A DNA stretch of 64,000 nt from Deinococcus sp. KNUC1210 (GTDB lineage Bacteria > Deinococcota > Deinococci > Deinococcales > Deinococcaceae). The translations under genes and the position numbers were made by a program. Shown here one piece after another: positions 26,185-35,208 of the stretch. Location: NCBI RefSeq assembly GCF_022344005.1, contig NZ_CP092196.1:186001-250000 (forward strand), given 5' to 3'. Below the pieces are notes generated by a model. It saw nothing but the letters and a program-made list of their open reading frames with translations, made no database searches and was not told the origin of the DNA. Each line of letters begins with the position of its first letter. Position 1 is the first letter of the stretch.

Positions 26185-26613
26185 ATGCTTCTTGTCGTGC
26201 ACGCTGCGCTGACCTGGGCGCTGGTCGGGCTCATCCTGACGATCCAGTTGGTCCACTACCCACTCTTCTCCCGAATCGGGCCGAGCGAGTCTGCCGATTA
26301 CCAGCAGGCGCACATCACGCGCATCACCATGCTGGTTGCGCCGCTGATGCTGGGTGAACTCACGACCGGCGCTGCACTGGTGTGGCGCCCACCGCCGTTC
26401 CTGTCAGGGGCATCCGCGGGGGTGGGGTTGGCCCTGATCATCGTGATCTGGCTCTCGACCGCCCTGATTCAGTCGCCCATCCATGGTCGGCTGGCGAAGG
26501 GATTCGATCCAATGTGGCACACGCGTCTGGTCACGACGAATTGGATGCGAACGGTGCTGTGGGTCGTGCGCGGCGTCTTGGTGGGCTGGTGGTTGCTGCT
26601 GGTGTTGAGATGA
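26185..26613 (+). CDS. Small integral membrane protein
   Basis: 142 residues with four predicted transmembrane helices: AALTWALVGLILTIQLVHYP, MLVAPLMLGELTTGAALVW, GVGLALIIVIWLSTALI and VLWVVRGVLVGWWLLLVL. The conserved-looking polar residues HYPLF and SPIHGRLAKGF lie between helices. Start at ATG 26185 by topology; longer upstream frames are not membrane-like. It resembles DUF1772-type or similar uncharacterised membrane proteins, a weak match. No operon partner. Confidence 0.65.
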   Translation: MLLVVHAALTWALVGLILTIQLVHYPLFSRIGPSESADYQQAHITRITMLVAPLMLGELTTGAALVWRPPPFLSGASAGVGLALIIVIWLSTALIQSPIHGRLAKGFDPMWHTRLVTTNWMRTVLWVVRGVLVGWWLLLVLR

Positions 26614-26809
26614 CCCGGTGAGCGCTGGAGGGTGGGCGCTCACCGCAGACGGCGCCTTGCCTTCTGCAGGCTTCAGGAATGGATGCTTGCTCTCTGCTGT
26701 GAAGCGGAAGACACCAGACCGTGGAGGTCACGGCGTGCTCCTCTGCCCTGAACGCCGTGCCAGGTGCAGGCTTCACTGAGCGGCGCTGGCAGGCGTCTGT
26801 GAGGCGTCG

Positions 26810-27439
26810 TCAGGTCAGGTGTGTGGCGGAGCGTTCGGCGGACGTGACGGTCAGAAGGCCGGGTTTCCAGCTGGCAGCGGCTGCTCTGCGGGCCTCAGCC
26901 GGAGATGCACGCAGCCACGCGGGAAGGTCAGCCGTGAGGAGGAGCGCTGGCATCCGTCCATGCACCGCCTCCAGATCCGCGGTCGGGGCGCGCGTCACCA
27001 CCGTGCAGCTCTCCACCCCGTCCTCGCTGCGGTTCCATAACCCTGCGGCCAGCAGCGGCAAGCCATCCGGGCGTGCAATCCGCACGTTCGATTTCGTGCC
27101 GTCCGCTGCCACCGGCCACTCGGCAAACGCAGACAAGGGCACGATGCAGCGCCGTGTGCGAAACGCGGGTCCAAAGACCTTGCTTCGTTCTACCGATTCC
27201 AGCCGAGCATTGAACAGCGAGTACTTTTTGACGGCCGCGGCATCCATCTGCTCGGGCAACAATCCCCAACGCGCAAACGGTGCTTCGTACCCCTCTTCTC
27301 CGGCAGGGCGAATCAGCCGTATTTGATCCGTGGGACGAATCTCGTCTCGCGGGGCCACCTCCCAGCCGAGGGGCCCAAACAGACGAGTGAGCGCCGCGAC
27401 CGCTTTGGGCGTGAACAGATCTTCGGCACGGCCGCACAT
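26810..27439 (-). CDS. yedK: SOS-response-associated peptidase (HMCES/YedK) that shields abasic sites
   Basis: 209 residues from ATG 27439, preceded by AAGGAGG. The initiator Met is followed by Cys2 (MCGR), the residue that becomes N-terminal and forms the thiazolidine link with abasic sites in single-stranded DNA. Further active-site elements visible are the Asn of FNARLES, the Glu of FAEWP and the His of VHGRMPALL. Length and motifs are complete, so a working enzyme is expected, acting at stalled forks. It is monocistronic, and no LexA-type box was recognised upstream. Confidence 0.9.
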   Translation of the reverse strand: MCGRAEDLFTPKAVAALTRLFGPLGWEVAPRDEIRPTDQIRLIRPAGEEGYEAPFARWGLLPEQMDAAAVKKYSLFNARLESVERSKVFGPAFRTRRCIVPLSAFAEWPVAADGTKSNVRIARPDGLPLLAAGLWNRSEDGVESCTVVTRAPTADLEAVHGRMPALLLTADLPAWLRASPAEARRAAAASWKPGLLTVTSAERSATHLT

Positions 27440-28097
27440 CACTGACCTCCTTGGCGAATCAGGCGCGAGAGCGTGGGGCATGGAACAGCGTACTCGGCGT
27501 TCCACATGACCGATCCGTGTGAGGCCGAGCGAGCCTGCGAACCGTTTGTCGCGTTGTTGGACGCGGTTCGCGAGCGCAGACACCGAGGAAGTTCGTACAT
27601 AACAGAATAATACCTCGATATTCTTCTATAAGCTATCCCCTCCCACGCTCAAGCGTCCGGGAGGAGGGTGTTCAGCGCTGCGTTTTGGCTCAGGCCGATA
27701 TCCTGACAATGGTAACCACCCCGGTGCGCCGCAGCCCCTTGATTGAGCCGTCCCACCTCCTCGCAGGTGTCAACCTCCCTGAGGGTTCAGCAGGTCAACC
27801 AGGCACCAGGAGTGCTGACGCGACACACCAGCGTCCGCTGCTTGTCAACAGGTGCTGACCTCAGCGGAACATCGCGACGTGCACGTGTCATCATGCCCGG
27901 TTCACATGGACCATTCCCAGCCAAAAACAACGTGTCAGAAGCCAACGAACATCCAATCAACGGGACGTGGGCATGTCCTGGCGAGGATGACATCCATGCA
28001 CGGCTGATCTGGCTCCACTGTTCCGGCGCTGGCTCATGACCTGACCGTGTAACTTTTGGAGGATGCGGCGACCTGCGGCGGCCTCTACCTTGAGCGC
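27440..28097. other. Intergenic region between the HMCES and LiaS-like genes
   Basis: About 650 bases. Around 27600-27650 the DNA is AT-rich (tattcttctataagct), followed by a hairpin-capable CTCCC...GGGAG stretch near 27645-27665. No supported gene or RNA. Confidence 0.35.
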
Positions 28098-29987
28098 ATG
28101 ACGTCCAGCACCTTGCCTTCATCCCCGGCCCCGCCCCCCGTCCGTCCGCAGCCGTTCGCGCCACGCCATTACTTCGGAGAACTGTTCGATCCCGCCACCT
28201 ACCGCCACCTGCTGTATCACGCGCTCAGCCTGCCGCTGGCTCTGCTGTATTTCGCCGTCTTCTGCGTCGGCTTCTCGCTGGGTGCAGGGCTGGCGGTGAT
28301 CCTGGTGGGCCTCTTCATCCTCGCGGGCCTGCTGTGGCTGCTGCTCGCCTGCACCGATCTCGAACGCGTGCTCGGAACGGCGCTGCTGGACGTGAACCTC
28401 AGCCGCCACCGGCGTCTGCGTCCCGATGGGCTGTGGGACTGGACACGCCGGGTCCTCTCGGATGTGGGCACCTACAAGGCGGCGCTGTATCTGCTACTGA
28501 AGTTGCCCTTCAGCCTGCTGGTACTGCTGGTGGGCGGCAGCCTCTTCACGACCGCGCTGGTTCTGTTGAGTACGCCCTTCTGGGGAGTTTCCGGCCTGAA
28601 CAGCGAATGGCTGCTGGTCGAGCTGAACGATCAGACGTACCGGATGACGGCGTGGTCGCTGGCCGCTTTGACGCTCGGTGGACTGGCGCTGCTGGTGCTG
28701 ACGGTGGGGGCGCTGAACCTGCTGGCGCGCGCCTGGGCCTTCGTCAGCGTGGCACTGCTGACCGACGACGGCGAGGGCGAGCAGGCCCAGCGCGAGGTTC
28801 AGGCGCTGCGTCAGGGAGCCAGCACCCTCGCCCAGCGTGCCGGACGCACCAGCAGCGACCCTGCCGCCGCGCTGAGCGAACTGCTCAGTCAGGGAGTTCG
28901 GGCGACCGCGGCGCAGGGAGCCGTGTTGCTGCAAGCCGGACAGGTCGCCGCAGAACACGGGCTGCCGCCAGAAGTCACCGCCGCGTTCGCCGCGCTGCGC
29001 CCGGCCCTGCCGCTGGCACTTTCAGACCGTCAGGCCCATCTGCTCCGGGGCTGGCAGCCCCCGGGCACGCTGCAGGCCGCCGCATTGGGCACGCTCGTGT
29101 CGCTGCCGGTGGATCTGCCGGCGACACAGACGCGGCCACCGGCTGGCCCAGACGAAGCGGCGGAACTGCACGCCTTCTACCCGCGCGGCAAGGAGCCCTC
29201 GCGGCGTGAGCTGGAGTTCTGGGGAGCGGTGACCGATCAGGTGGCGGTGGCGCAGGAAACGGCGCGGCTTCTTCAGCAGGCCCGTCTCCAGGGGTCCGAG
29301 CAGGAACGCTCGCGGCTGGCCCGTGACCTGCACGACTCGGTGGCGCAGGCGCTGTACGGCATCGCTCTCGGCACCCGGGCCGCCCGTGCCCAGCTCAGCC
29401 GCGATCCCACCCGGGCCAGCGAGCATCTGGAGTACGCGGTGCAGCTGGCCGACGGCGCGGCCAGCGAGATGAAGGCGCTGCTGTTTGCCCTGCGTCCCGA
29501 CGCACTCGAAGAGGGCGGCCTCACGGCGGCACTGGCTCGACTCTCGGAGATGCTGACGCTGCGCTATCACCTCAAGTCCACGCTCGACGCTCCGCTGGAA
29601 CCGACCCTGAATGCCGAGCAGAAAGGGGCGCTCTACCGCATCGCGCAGGAAGCGGTCCACAACGCAGTCAAGCATGCCCAGGCTGGAACGGTGGCCCTGC
29701 GCCTGCACCGCGAGGAACGAGGCTGGCAGCTTCAGATCCAGGACGACGGCAGAGGCTTCGACCCAGGCAGCGTGCGGGGCGGCACGCTGGGCCTCAAGAG
29801 CATGTGCGAACGGGCCACCGAAATGGGCGCGTCCTTCGAGCTCCATTCTGTCCCGGAGGGCGGTACCACGGTCAGCGTGAGCCTGCCCGCCACCCGGATC
29901 GCTTCCGGCACGCTTCCAGACGTTGCCCCGCTCCTGCTGAACCAAGACACCGATCTGCCCGCCCAGACCCCTCAGGAGCAGCCATGA
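28098..29987 (+). CDS. LiaS/NarX-type sensor histidine kinase
   Basis: 629 residues. Residues about 20-225 hold four transmembrane helices of the putative-sensor-domain type (LLYHALSLPLALLYFAVF, LAVILVGLFILAGLLWLLL and others). A cytoplasmic linker or GAF-like part (about 230-380) is followed by the HisKA_3 box ERSRLARDLHDSVAQALYG with phospho-His near 411. The ATPase domain has AVHNAVKHAQAG (N box) and QDDGRGFDPG (G box). The start at ATG 28098 gives a short proline-rich cytoplasmic tail. Its stop overlaps the LiaF-like gene by ATGA, and that gene in turn overlaps the response regulator. A cell-envelope stress sensor is the likely role. Confidence 0.85.
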   Translation: MTSSTLPSSPAPPPVRPQPFAPRHYFGELFDPATYRHLLYHALSLPLALLYFAVFCVGFSLGAGLAVILVGLFILAGLLWLLLACTDLERVLGTALLDVNLSRHRRLRPDGLWDWTRRVLSDVGTYKAALYLLLKLPFSLLVLLVGGSLFTTALVLLSTPFWGVSGLNSEWLLVELNDQTYRMTAWSLAALTLGGLALLVLTVGALNLLARAWAFVSVALLTDDGEGEQAQREVQALRQGASTLAQRAGRTSSDPAAALSELLSQGVRATAAQGAVLLQAGQVAAEHGLPPEVTAAFAALRPALPLALSDRQAHLLRGWQPPGTLQAAALGTLVSLPVDLPATQTRPPAGPDEAAELHAFYPRGKEPSRRELEFWGAVTDQVAVAQETARLLQQARLQGSEQERSRLARDLHDSVAQALYGIALGTRAARAQLSRDPTRASEHLEYAVQLADGAASEMKALLFALRPDALEEGGLTAALARLSEMLTLRYHLKSTLDAPLEPTLNAEQKGALYRIAQEAVHNAVKHAQAGTVALRLHREERGWQLQIQDDGRGFDPGSVRGGTLGLKSMCERATEMGASFELHSVPEGGTTVSVSLPATRIASGTLPDVAPLLLNQDTDLPAQTPQEQP

Positions 29988-31069
29988 CCACCGATCAGAC
30001 CACCCGCCCAGCGCGTCCATCCGTCCAGGCCATTCTCGTTCGCGCCCTGATCAGTCTGGCCCTGCTGGCGGTCAGTGCGCTGGCCTTCCGCTTCACGCTG
30101 TTGCCCGTGCCGGAGGGTGCCGCCAGTCGGGGGCTGGTGCAGCGTGAAGCGGTGGCCGGAGCGACCCGCGCCGACATCAGCCTCGACGGCGGCTGGGCTG
30201 ACCTGAACCTGAAGACCACAGCCCAGACAGCGTGGGCATTGAATGGACAGCTCAGGGTGCCGCCTTCGGCCACAGTGCAGCACCAGACGACCCGTCAGGA
30301 TGCTGTCCTGCGGACCCGGTATCAGGTCAGGGGAAAGGACGGCCTGATGCCGCTGCGGTTTCAGCTGGGCGCCGGCGGATTGAACGTCACGCACGGCGAA
30401 CATCCGTTGGGCGTCTGGATGCTGACGGTGAGCCAGCACCTGCCCACCGCCCTGCACCTGAGCACCACCTCCGGGGACCAGCAGTTGTACCTGGGCAGCG
30501 TGCGCCTGAGCGACCTGCGGGTGAGCAGCACGTCCGGCGAGATCAGCGCCACGATCCCCAATGGATTCACGGGCAGAGCACACTTCGAGACGTCATCCGG
30601 CGATCTCACGGTGGCCTCTGAAGGCAGCCAAGCAGCGACGGCAGACAGCGCCTTTACGTCCCAGAGCACCTCCGGTGAGCAGACCCTGAATCTGGAGGAT
30701 TCAGCGTTCCGCAGTGTCCAAGCACGGAGTACACTCGGTGATCTGACGGTGCGGCTCCCGGCACGCCTGGGCCTGAGCGCGGCACTGACCACTGACACGG
30801 GGGAGCAATACGTGACCGTGCCCGTCGGTCTGAACAGCGGCACCCTGAACCTGCACAGCCGGATCGGCGACATGACGCTGCTCGTGCCTTCCGGAGCAGC
30901 GGTGCGGATACTGGTCTCGACGCGGGTGGGCGAAACCGAGATGCCACCGGGATATCTGCGCCAGGGAGACACCTACAGCTCGCCCGCTGCCCGCACGGCC
31001 CCCGCGGCGCTGAAGATCACGGTTTCGAGCTTCAGCGGCATCCTGACGGTCCGCGAGGCAGCTCGGTGA
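29984..31069 (+). CDS. Membrane-anchored DUF4097/LiaF-like beta-repeat protein
   Basis: 361 residues starting in an ATGA overlap with the kinase gene and an AGGAG ribosome site. One N-terminal transmembrane helix (LISLALLAVSALAFRFTLL) is followed by an extracytoplasmic region. This is made of short beta repeats with T-x-SG-x-L/I turns: STTSGDQQLYLG, SSTSGEISATIP, ETSSGDLTVAS, QSTSGEQTLNL. This DUF4097-type coil resembles the C-terminal part of LiaF, the inhibitor of LiaS kinases. Being between kinase and regulator genes, it is probably the third component that restrains the kinase. Confidence 0.75.
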   Translation: MTTDQTTRPARPSVQAILVRALISLALLAVSALAFRFTLLPVPEGAASRGLVQREAVAGATRADISLDGGWADLNLKTTAQTAWALNGQLRVPPSATVQHQTTRQDAVLRTRYQVRGKDGLMPLRFQLGAGGLNVTHGEHPLGVWMLTVSQHLPTALHLSTTSGDQQLYLGSVRLSDLRVSSTSGEISATIPNGFTGRAHFETSSGDLTVASEGSQAATADSAFTSQSTSGEQTLNLEDSAFRSVQARSTLGDLTVRLPARLGLSAALTTDTGEQYVTVPVGLNSGTLNLHSRIGDMTLLVPSGAAVRILVSTRVGETEMPPGYLRQGDTYSSPAARTAPAALKITVSSFSGILTVREAAR

Positions 31070-31744
31070 CTGTGCCCACGAAGGTGGTGCGCGTTCTGAT
31101 CGTCGACGATCACGCGGTCGTCCGGCAGGGCCTGCGGATGTTCCTGGCGCTCGAACGCGGCACTGGAGATCGTAGGCGAAGCCGAAAACGGCGCGCAGGC
31201 GGTGCAGCGGGTCGCTGACCTGCGCCCCGACGTGGTGGTCATGGACATCATGATGCCGGTGATGGACGGCGTGGCGGCGACCCGTGAGATTCGGCGGCAG
31301 TTCCCGGAAGTCGAGGTGTTGGCGCTCACCAGCGCACTGGAAGAGCAGAAAGTCGCCGGGGCCATCGAGGCGGGAGCCACCGGGTATCTGCTCAAGGACG
31401 CCAGCGTGGAATTGCTCACCGAGGCTATCCATGCGGCGGCACGCGGCGAGGTGCGCCTGCACCCGGAGGCCGCCAGACGCCTGATGCGCGAGTTCCGCAC
31501 CCGTGACATGCGCGAGAGCCTGACGCCACGGGAGACGCTGACCCTGCGGCTGATCGCGCGCGGGTATGCCAACAGGGTCATTGCCCAGGAACTCGACGTT
31601 AGCGAACCCACCGTCAAAACCCACGTCTCACGGCTGCTGAGCAAGCTGGGACTGAACTCGCGGACCCAGGCCGCACTGTACGCTCTGAAACATGGCCTCA
31701 CCAGCCTGGAAGACGGTGTGCTGGACGAAGAGAGCGTCCGGTAA
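31066..31744 (+). CDS. LiaR/NarL-type response regulator, frameshifted near codon 31
   Basis: A GTG start overlaps the LiaF-like stop. Frame 1 gives VRVLIVDDHAVVRQGLRMFL (acidic pocket), and frame 2 resumes LEIVGEAENGAQAVQRVADL, VVVMDIMMPVMDG (phospho-Asp near 59), YLLKDAS (Lys) and the LuxR helix-turn-helix LTPRETLTLRLIARGYANRV. Removing one G at 31159-31160 restores a 225-residue regulator with normal spacing. All key residues are present, so either the base is an assembly error or the system was recently broken. Confidence 0.7.
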
Positions 31745-31949
31745 GATCAACAGCTCTTGTCGTCTCGACACAGCAGAAGGAGAGGTGGCTCGAACCTCAG
31801 GCCACCCCTCTGGTCAGCATTGACCCTCACCGAAACACCAGGAACTCGCTGAGTACCTGGGTGCTGTGCGTTTGAGGCTCAAGCAACTGGAGAAAGCACA
31901 GTCGACGTTCTTCGCGTTGCGCTCGGGTCAAGTGGATGGCAACCAACGG

Positions 31950-32301
31950 TCAGGCGCCCAGCTCTCCGATCGTCGGTCACTGCAGCTGAGATCAATCATG
32001 GGGCCAACGGCAGCATCTCCGGCATCATCGGCGCTGACATTGGCAACTTCCAGCCAGGGCCACACGTCGGCGCTACCATGCAAAACGGCTCCACCGGCCT
32101 GATCAGTGGGCATCTCGATGCTGCGGGCCACTTCACAGGACGCCATAAGCCAACATCAGCAACGATACCTTGGCTCTTCCGTGCACCCGGTCACCACGCG
32201 TCGTTGTTCGACTCCCTCTCGCTGAGCTCCTCCACAGCGTTCGTGGCACGCAAGCTGAGAGCATCACCGTTTTTGGCCTGGAAGAGCCTGACCCATCTGT
32301 G
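31950..32301 (+). pseudogene. Coding remnant, family unknown
   Basis: One frame reads VTAAEINHGANGSISGIIGA, then GNFQPGPHVGATMQNGSTGL and ISGHLDAAGHF, Gly/Asn/Ser-rich like a secreted or repeat protein. It runs to a TGA at 32301 with no ribosome site or start; ATG 32078 is internal. Probably the tail of a lost gene. Confidence 0.3.
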
Positions 32302-32407
32302 ACGGGTGCACGCCACATTGCCCCAGGAACATCATCAAAGCAGTGACACGCAACAGCACTGAATACGCTTGACCAGCCACGTATACCGGGCTATCTTAGA
32401 GAAATCA

Positions 32408-32433
32408 AGGCGACCTTCGGGTCGCCTTTCTTT
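32408..32433 (+). terminator. Rho-independent terminator
   Basis: AGGCGACC-TTCG-GGTCGCCT: perfect eight-pair stem with a stable UUCG tetraloop, then TTCTTT. The transcript it ends is not identified; the nearest plus-strand frame is the remnant ending at 32301. Confidence 0.8.
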
Positions 32434-32606
32434 GCTCAGGCGACCTGTCCAATGACTGCAGGCAAGAATCAGGACCCTGGGAAGTTCTGGTCAGCCAGCA
32501 TGCCTTCATCCCACGCCAGCAACTGGCCAGAATCCGCGCACCAGCGCTTCCGACATGATCAGATGAAACAATCAGAAAAACGCGTTTCAGACGTGATCAT
32601 GGTCGA

Positions 32607-32647
32607 GGGCAGGGTGGCCTGATATTCAGGCCACCCTGCCCTTCTTC
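32607..32647 (+). terminator. Strong hairpin, probable terminator
   Basis: 16 perfect pairs (32607-32622 with 32626-32641), loop TAT, then TTCTTC. No gene lies between the terminator at 32427 and this one, so it either ends a small RNA or blocks read-through into the lipoprotein gene. Confidence 0.6.
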
Positions 32648-32780
32648 GACCGGGAGCCATGTTCAGCCAACGCAACCGTTAGGATACGTGGGTAAAACAA
32701 CTCAGCCCTTGCGTCCATCATGGTCAGCCGCCGCTTCTCGGCGGGTCATGCGGGAACGCACAGAGGTGGTCGGGGAAAAC

Positions 32781-34676
32781 ATGAATAACCGGCAGACATT
32801 CGGCGACGTTTCTTCTTCTGCGGCTCGGGGGTCCCTGCGGCCCGCTGCGGCGCTGTTGATGAGTCTGGCTCTGGCGCTCGGAGCCTGTAGCCAGGTCACC
32901 TCGCCCACCCCGGAAAAGCGTGATCTGGGGAGCAACGTCAAGGTCTTTGATCCGAGCATGTCCACCGCCGAGATTCAGGCCGCCGTGGACGCCGTCAAGG
33001 CCCAGCAGCTCGACGCCGAATTCGGGGAGGGCCGCTACGCGCTCTTCTTTAAGCCCGGCACCTACGGGACCTCTGAAAAGCCCCTCTTCATTGATGTGGG
33101 CTACTACACCGAAGTTGTCGGCCTGGGCCGCACCCCCAACGATGTGGTGATCAACGGCCACGTCAACGTCTATAACCGCTGCCTGGGAACCGAGGGCGGC
33201 AAGCCCAGCAACTGCCTTGCCCTCGATAATTTCTGGAGGGCGGCGTCAAACCTGACGGTGAAGGTGGCAGGCGGCGTAGACTGCCAGAAAGACACCAACT
33301 TCTGGGCCGTGTCGCAGGCCGCTCCGCTGCGGCGCATGAACATCATCGGCAAGTTCAGCTTGATGGATTACTGCTCCGCCGGGCCACAGTATGCGAGCGG
33401 CGGTTTTATCGCCGATTCCAAATTCAGCGGCACGGACGCGGTGATCAACGGCTCTCAGCAGCAGTTCATGGTTCGCGACAGCGAAGTACCTGGATGGTCC
33501 AACGGTGTGTGGAACCAGGTGTTTTCCGGGGTGGTGGGCGCACCGGCGACCAGCTTCGGCACCACCGGCGGGGACGGCAAGCCCGCCAATCCCTACACCA
33601 CCCTCCCCACCACCCCAGTCTCGCGTGAAAAGCCGTACCTGTATCTCGACGCTCAGGGCGCCTACCAGGTGTTCGTGCCCGCCACCCGCCAGAACACCAG
33701 CGGCGTGAGCTGGTCCAGCGGGGCAGAAAGCGGCGGGCGAACCCTGCCGCTGACGGCCTTCTTCATCGCCCGGCCCACGGACACCACGGCGACCATCAAT
33801 GCTGCGTTGGCGAGTGGCCGCAACGTCCTGTTCACGCCTGGCATGTACACCATTGGCCAGAGTCTTCAGGTCACCAAAGCCAACACTGTGGTGCTCGGGC
33901 TGGGACTCGCCACCCTGACCGCCCAGAATGGAGCCGTGCCGATGACGGTGGCTGACGTGGATGGCGTGGATATCGCCGGATTAACCTTCGACGCTGGGCC
34001 AGTGAACTCGCCCGTGCTGCTCAAAATCGGTTCCAGCAACGCAAGCGGCTCACTGACCAACCCGGTCGCGCTGCACGACGTCTTTTTCCGTATCGGCGGG
34101 CCACACCTTGGCAAGGCCACCACCAGCCTGGAAGTCAACCGCTCCGGTACCCTGCTCGACCATCTCTGGGTCTGGCGGGCCGATCACGGTGAAGGCGTGG
34201 GGTGGACCATGAATACCGCCGACCACGGGGTGATCATCAATGGCGACGACGTGACCGCGACCGGGCTGTTCGTCGAGCATTTTCAGAAAGAGGAAGTGAT
34301 CTGGAACGGCGAGCGCGGCCAGACCATCATGTTCCAGAACGAAATGCCCTACGATCCGCCCAACCAGGCCGCCTGGAACAATGGCGCGACGCTGGGCTAT
34401 GCGGCCTACAAAGTGGCTGACAGCGTCAAAACCCATCAGGGCTGGGGCATGGGCAGCTACATCTATATGAATGTTGACCCGACCATTCACGCCAGCCAGG
34501 CGTTTGTGGCACCCGTCACGTCAGGCGTCAAGCTCCACAGCCTGCTGACGGTGCAGCTCAACAAGGGCCTGGGCATCATCGACCACGTCGTCAACCAGAC
34601 GGGCGACCCAGTCACCGGTGATCCCGCGACCGGCAAGCCAGCGGGCACGCCCAGCATGGTCATCAACTTCCCCTGA
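32781..34676 (+). CDS. Right-handed beta-helix lipoprotein (GH55/adenylyl-cyclase-annotated type)
   Basis: 631 residues from ATG 32781. A signal peptide with lipobox (AAALLMSLALALGAC) implies membrane anchoring through Cys. Two pectate-lyase-like halves are seen. The first starts VKVFDPSMSTAEIQAAVDAV, with FFKPGTYG and VVGLGRTPNDVVINGHVNV. The second, after TAFFIARPTDTTATINAALA, has VLFTPGMYTIGQSLQV, VVLGLGLATL and DHLWVWRADHGEGVGW. The duplicated FKPGTY/FTPGMY and VxGLG motifs mark the twin beta-helices of GH55-like exo-glucanases, also mislabelled as adenylyl cyclase in databases. It probably binds or cleaves an external polysaccharide. It is monocistronic with its own terminator. Confidence 0.75.
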   Translation: MNNRQTFGDVSSSAARGSLRPAAALLMSLALALGACSQVTSPTPEKRDLGSNVKVFDPSMSTAEIQAAVDAVKAQQLDAEFGEGRYALFFKPGTYGTSEKPLFIDVGYYTEVVGLGRTPNDVVINGHVNVYNRCLGTEGGKPSNCLALDNFWRAASNLTVKVAGGVDCQKDTNFWAVSQAAPLRRMNIIGKFSLMDYCSAGPQYASGGFIADSKFSGTDAVINGSQQQFMVRDSEVPGWSNGVWNQVFSGVVGAPATSFGTTGGDGKPANPYTTLPTTPVSREKPYLYLDAQGAYQVFVPATRQNTSGVSWSSGAESGGRTLPLTAFFIARPTDTTATINAALASGRNVLFTPGMYTIGQSLQVTKANTVVLGLGLATLTAQNGAVPMTVADVDGVDIAGLTFDAGPVNSPVLLKIGSSNASGSLTNPVALHDVFFRIGGPHLGKATTSLEVNRSGTLLDHLWVWRADHGEGVGWTMNTADHGVIINGDDVTATGLFVEHFQKEEVIWNGERGQTIMFQNEMPYDPPNQAAWNNGATLGYAAYKVADSVKTHQGWGMGSYIYMNVDPTIHASQAFVAPVTSGVKLHSLLTVQLNKGLGIIDHVVNQTGDPVTGDPATGKPAGTPSMVINFP

Positions 34677-34691
34677 AGGTAGGTTGATTCG

Positions 34692-34730
34692 AGCGCGGCC
34701 CTGACGAGAAAAGAGGGGCCGCGCTTTGTT
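34692..34730 (+). terminator. Rho-independent terminator of the beta-helix gene
   Basis: AGCGCGGCC (34692-34700) pairs with GGCCGCGCT (34717-34725), then TTTGTTG. It begins 15 bp after the stop. Confidence 0.75.
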
Positions 34731-34859
34731 GTGCCGAACGTGTGGCCGCTGCTGGCAACAGGTACGCCACTCGCCTGCTGCAGGCTTTTAAGACGCCCAG
34801 GCGTTGCATCAGCAGCTCAGCCGTGAGGCGATCACCCGGGTGCAGGACTGGGGCGCGTG

Positions 34860-35022
34860 GTACGGCGGACGTGCCTGGTCATGCATGTCGGCACCTCGAT
34901 CATTGGCGCAGATGTCGCCCGGTTGTTGACAACGGTGCTGCTTAGCCAGCGATAATCGTCACCGACAACGGCCCAGAATTCATCAGGAAGGCTTTGGACC
35001 AGTGGGCCCACGAACGCGGCTC
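34860..35022 (+). mobile_element. IS3-family transposase (OrfB) relic
   Basis: One frame gives VMHVGTSIIGADVARLLTTV, and after a frame change IIVTDNGPEFIRKALDQWAH. VDTSI-x-G-x-RV and TDNGPEF-x-S-x-ALDxWA are hallmark blocks of the IS3 integrase core, including the second catalytic Asp. Only about 55 residues survive, and no terminal repeats are seen. Confidence 0.7.
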
Positions 35023-35208
35023 TCCTGAGTGTCTCAGAGCCCACACACTGACCTCCGAATGGGGGTGCGTGACCATGCCGGGCAGCCGGAGAATGAGCGC
35101 GTGGACCGCTTGGCCGTGCAGGCGCGGGATCACGCCGCAACACTTCAAGCTGATCCACTCCGTGCCGGGGACTGTATCCTCACCGCCCAGTCAGGCCACA
35201 ATAGCGTG

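Larger units (their letters stand above)
31745..32780. other. Gene-poor region with two hairpins
   Basis: No complete gene. It contains a coding remnant (31950-32301), a terminator (32408-32433) and a 16-bp-stem hairpin (32607-32641). Their presence without an upstream gene hints at an unannotated small transcript or a deleted gene. Confidence 0.4.

Noticed and set aside
35029..35208. N-terminal extension of the PAS kinase
   Set aside because: Adds 60 residues translated from IS3 debris; the membrane helix starts right at ATG 35209.
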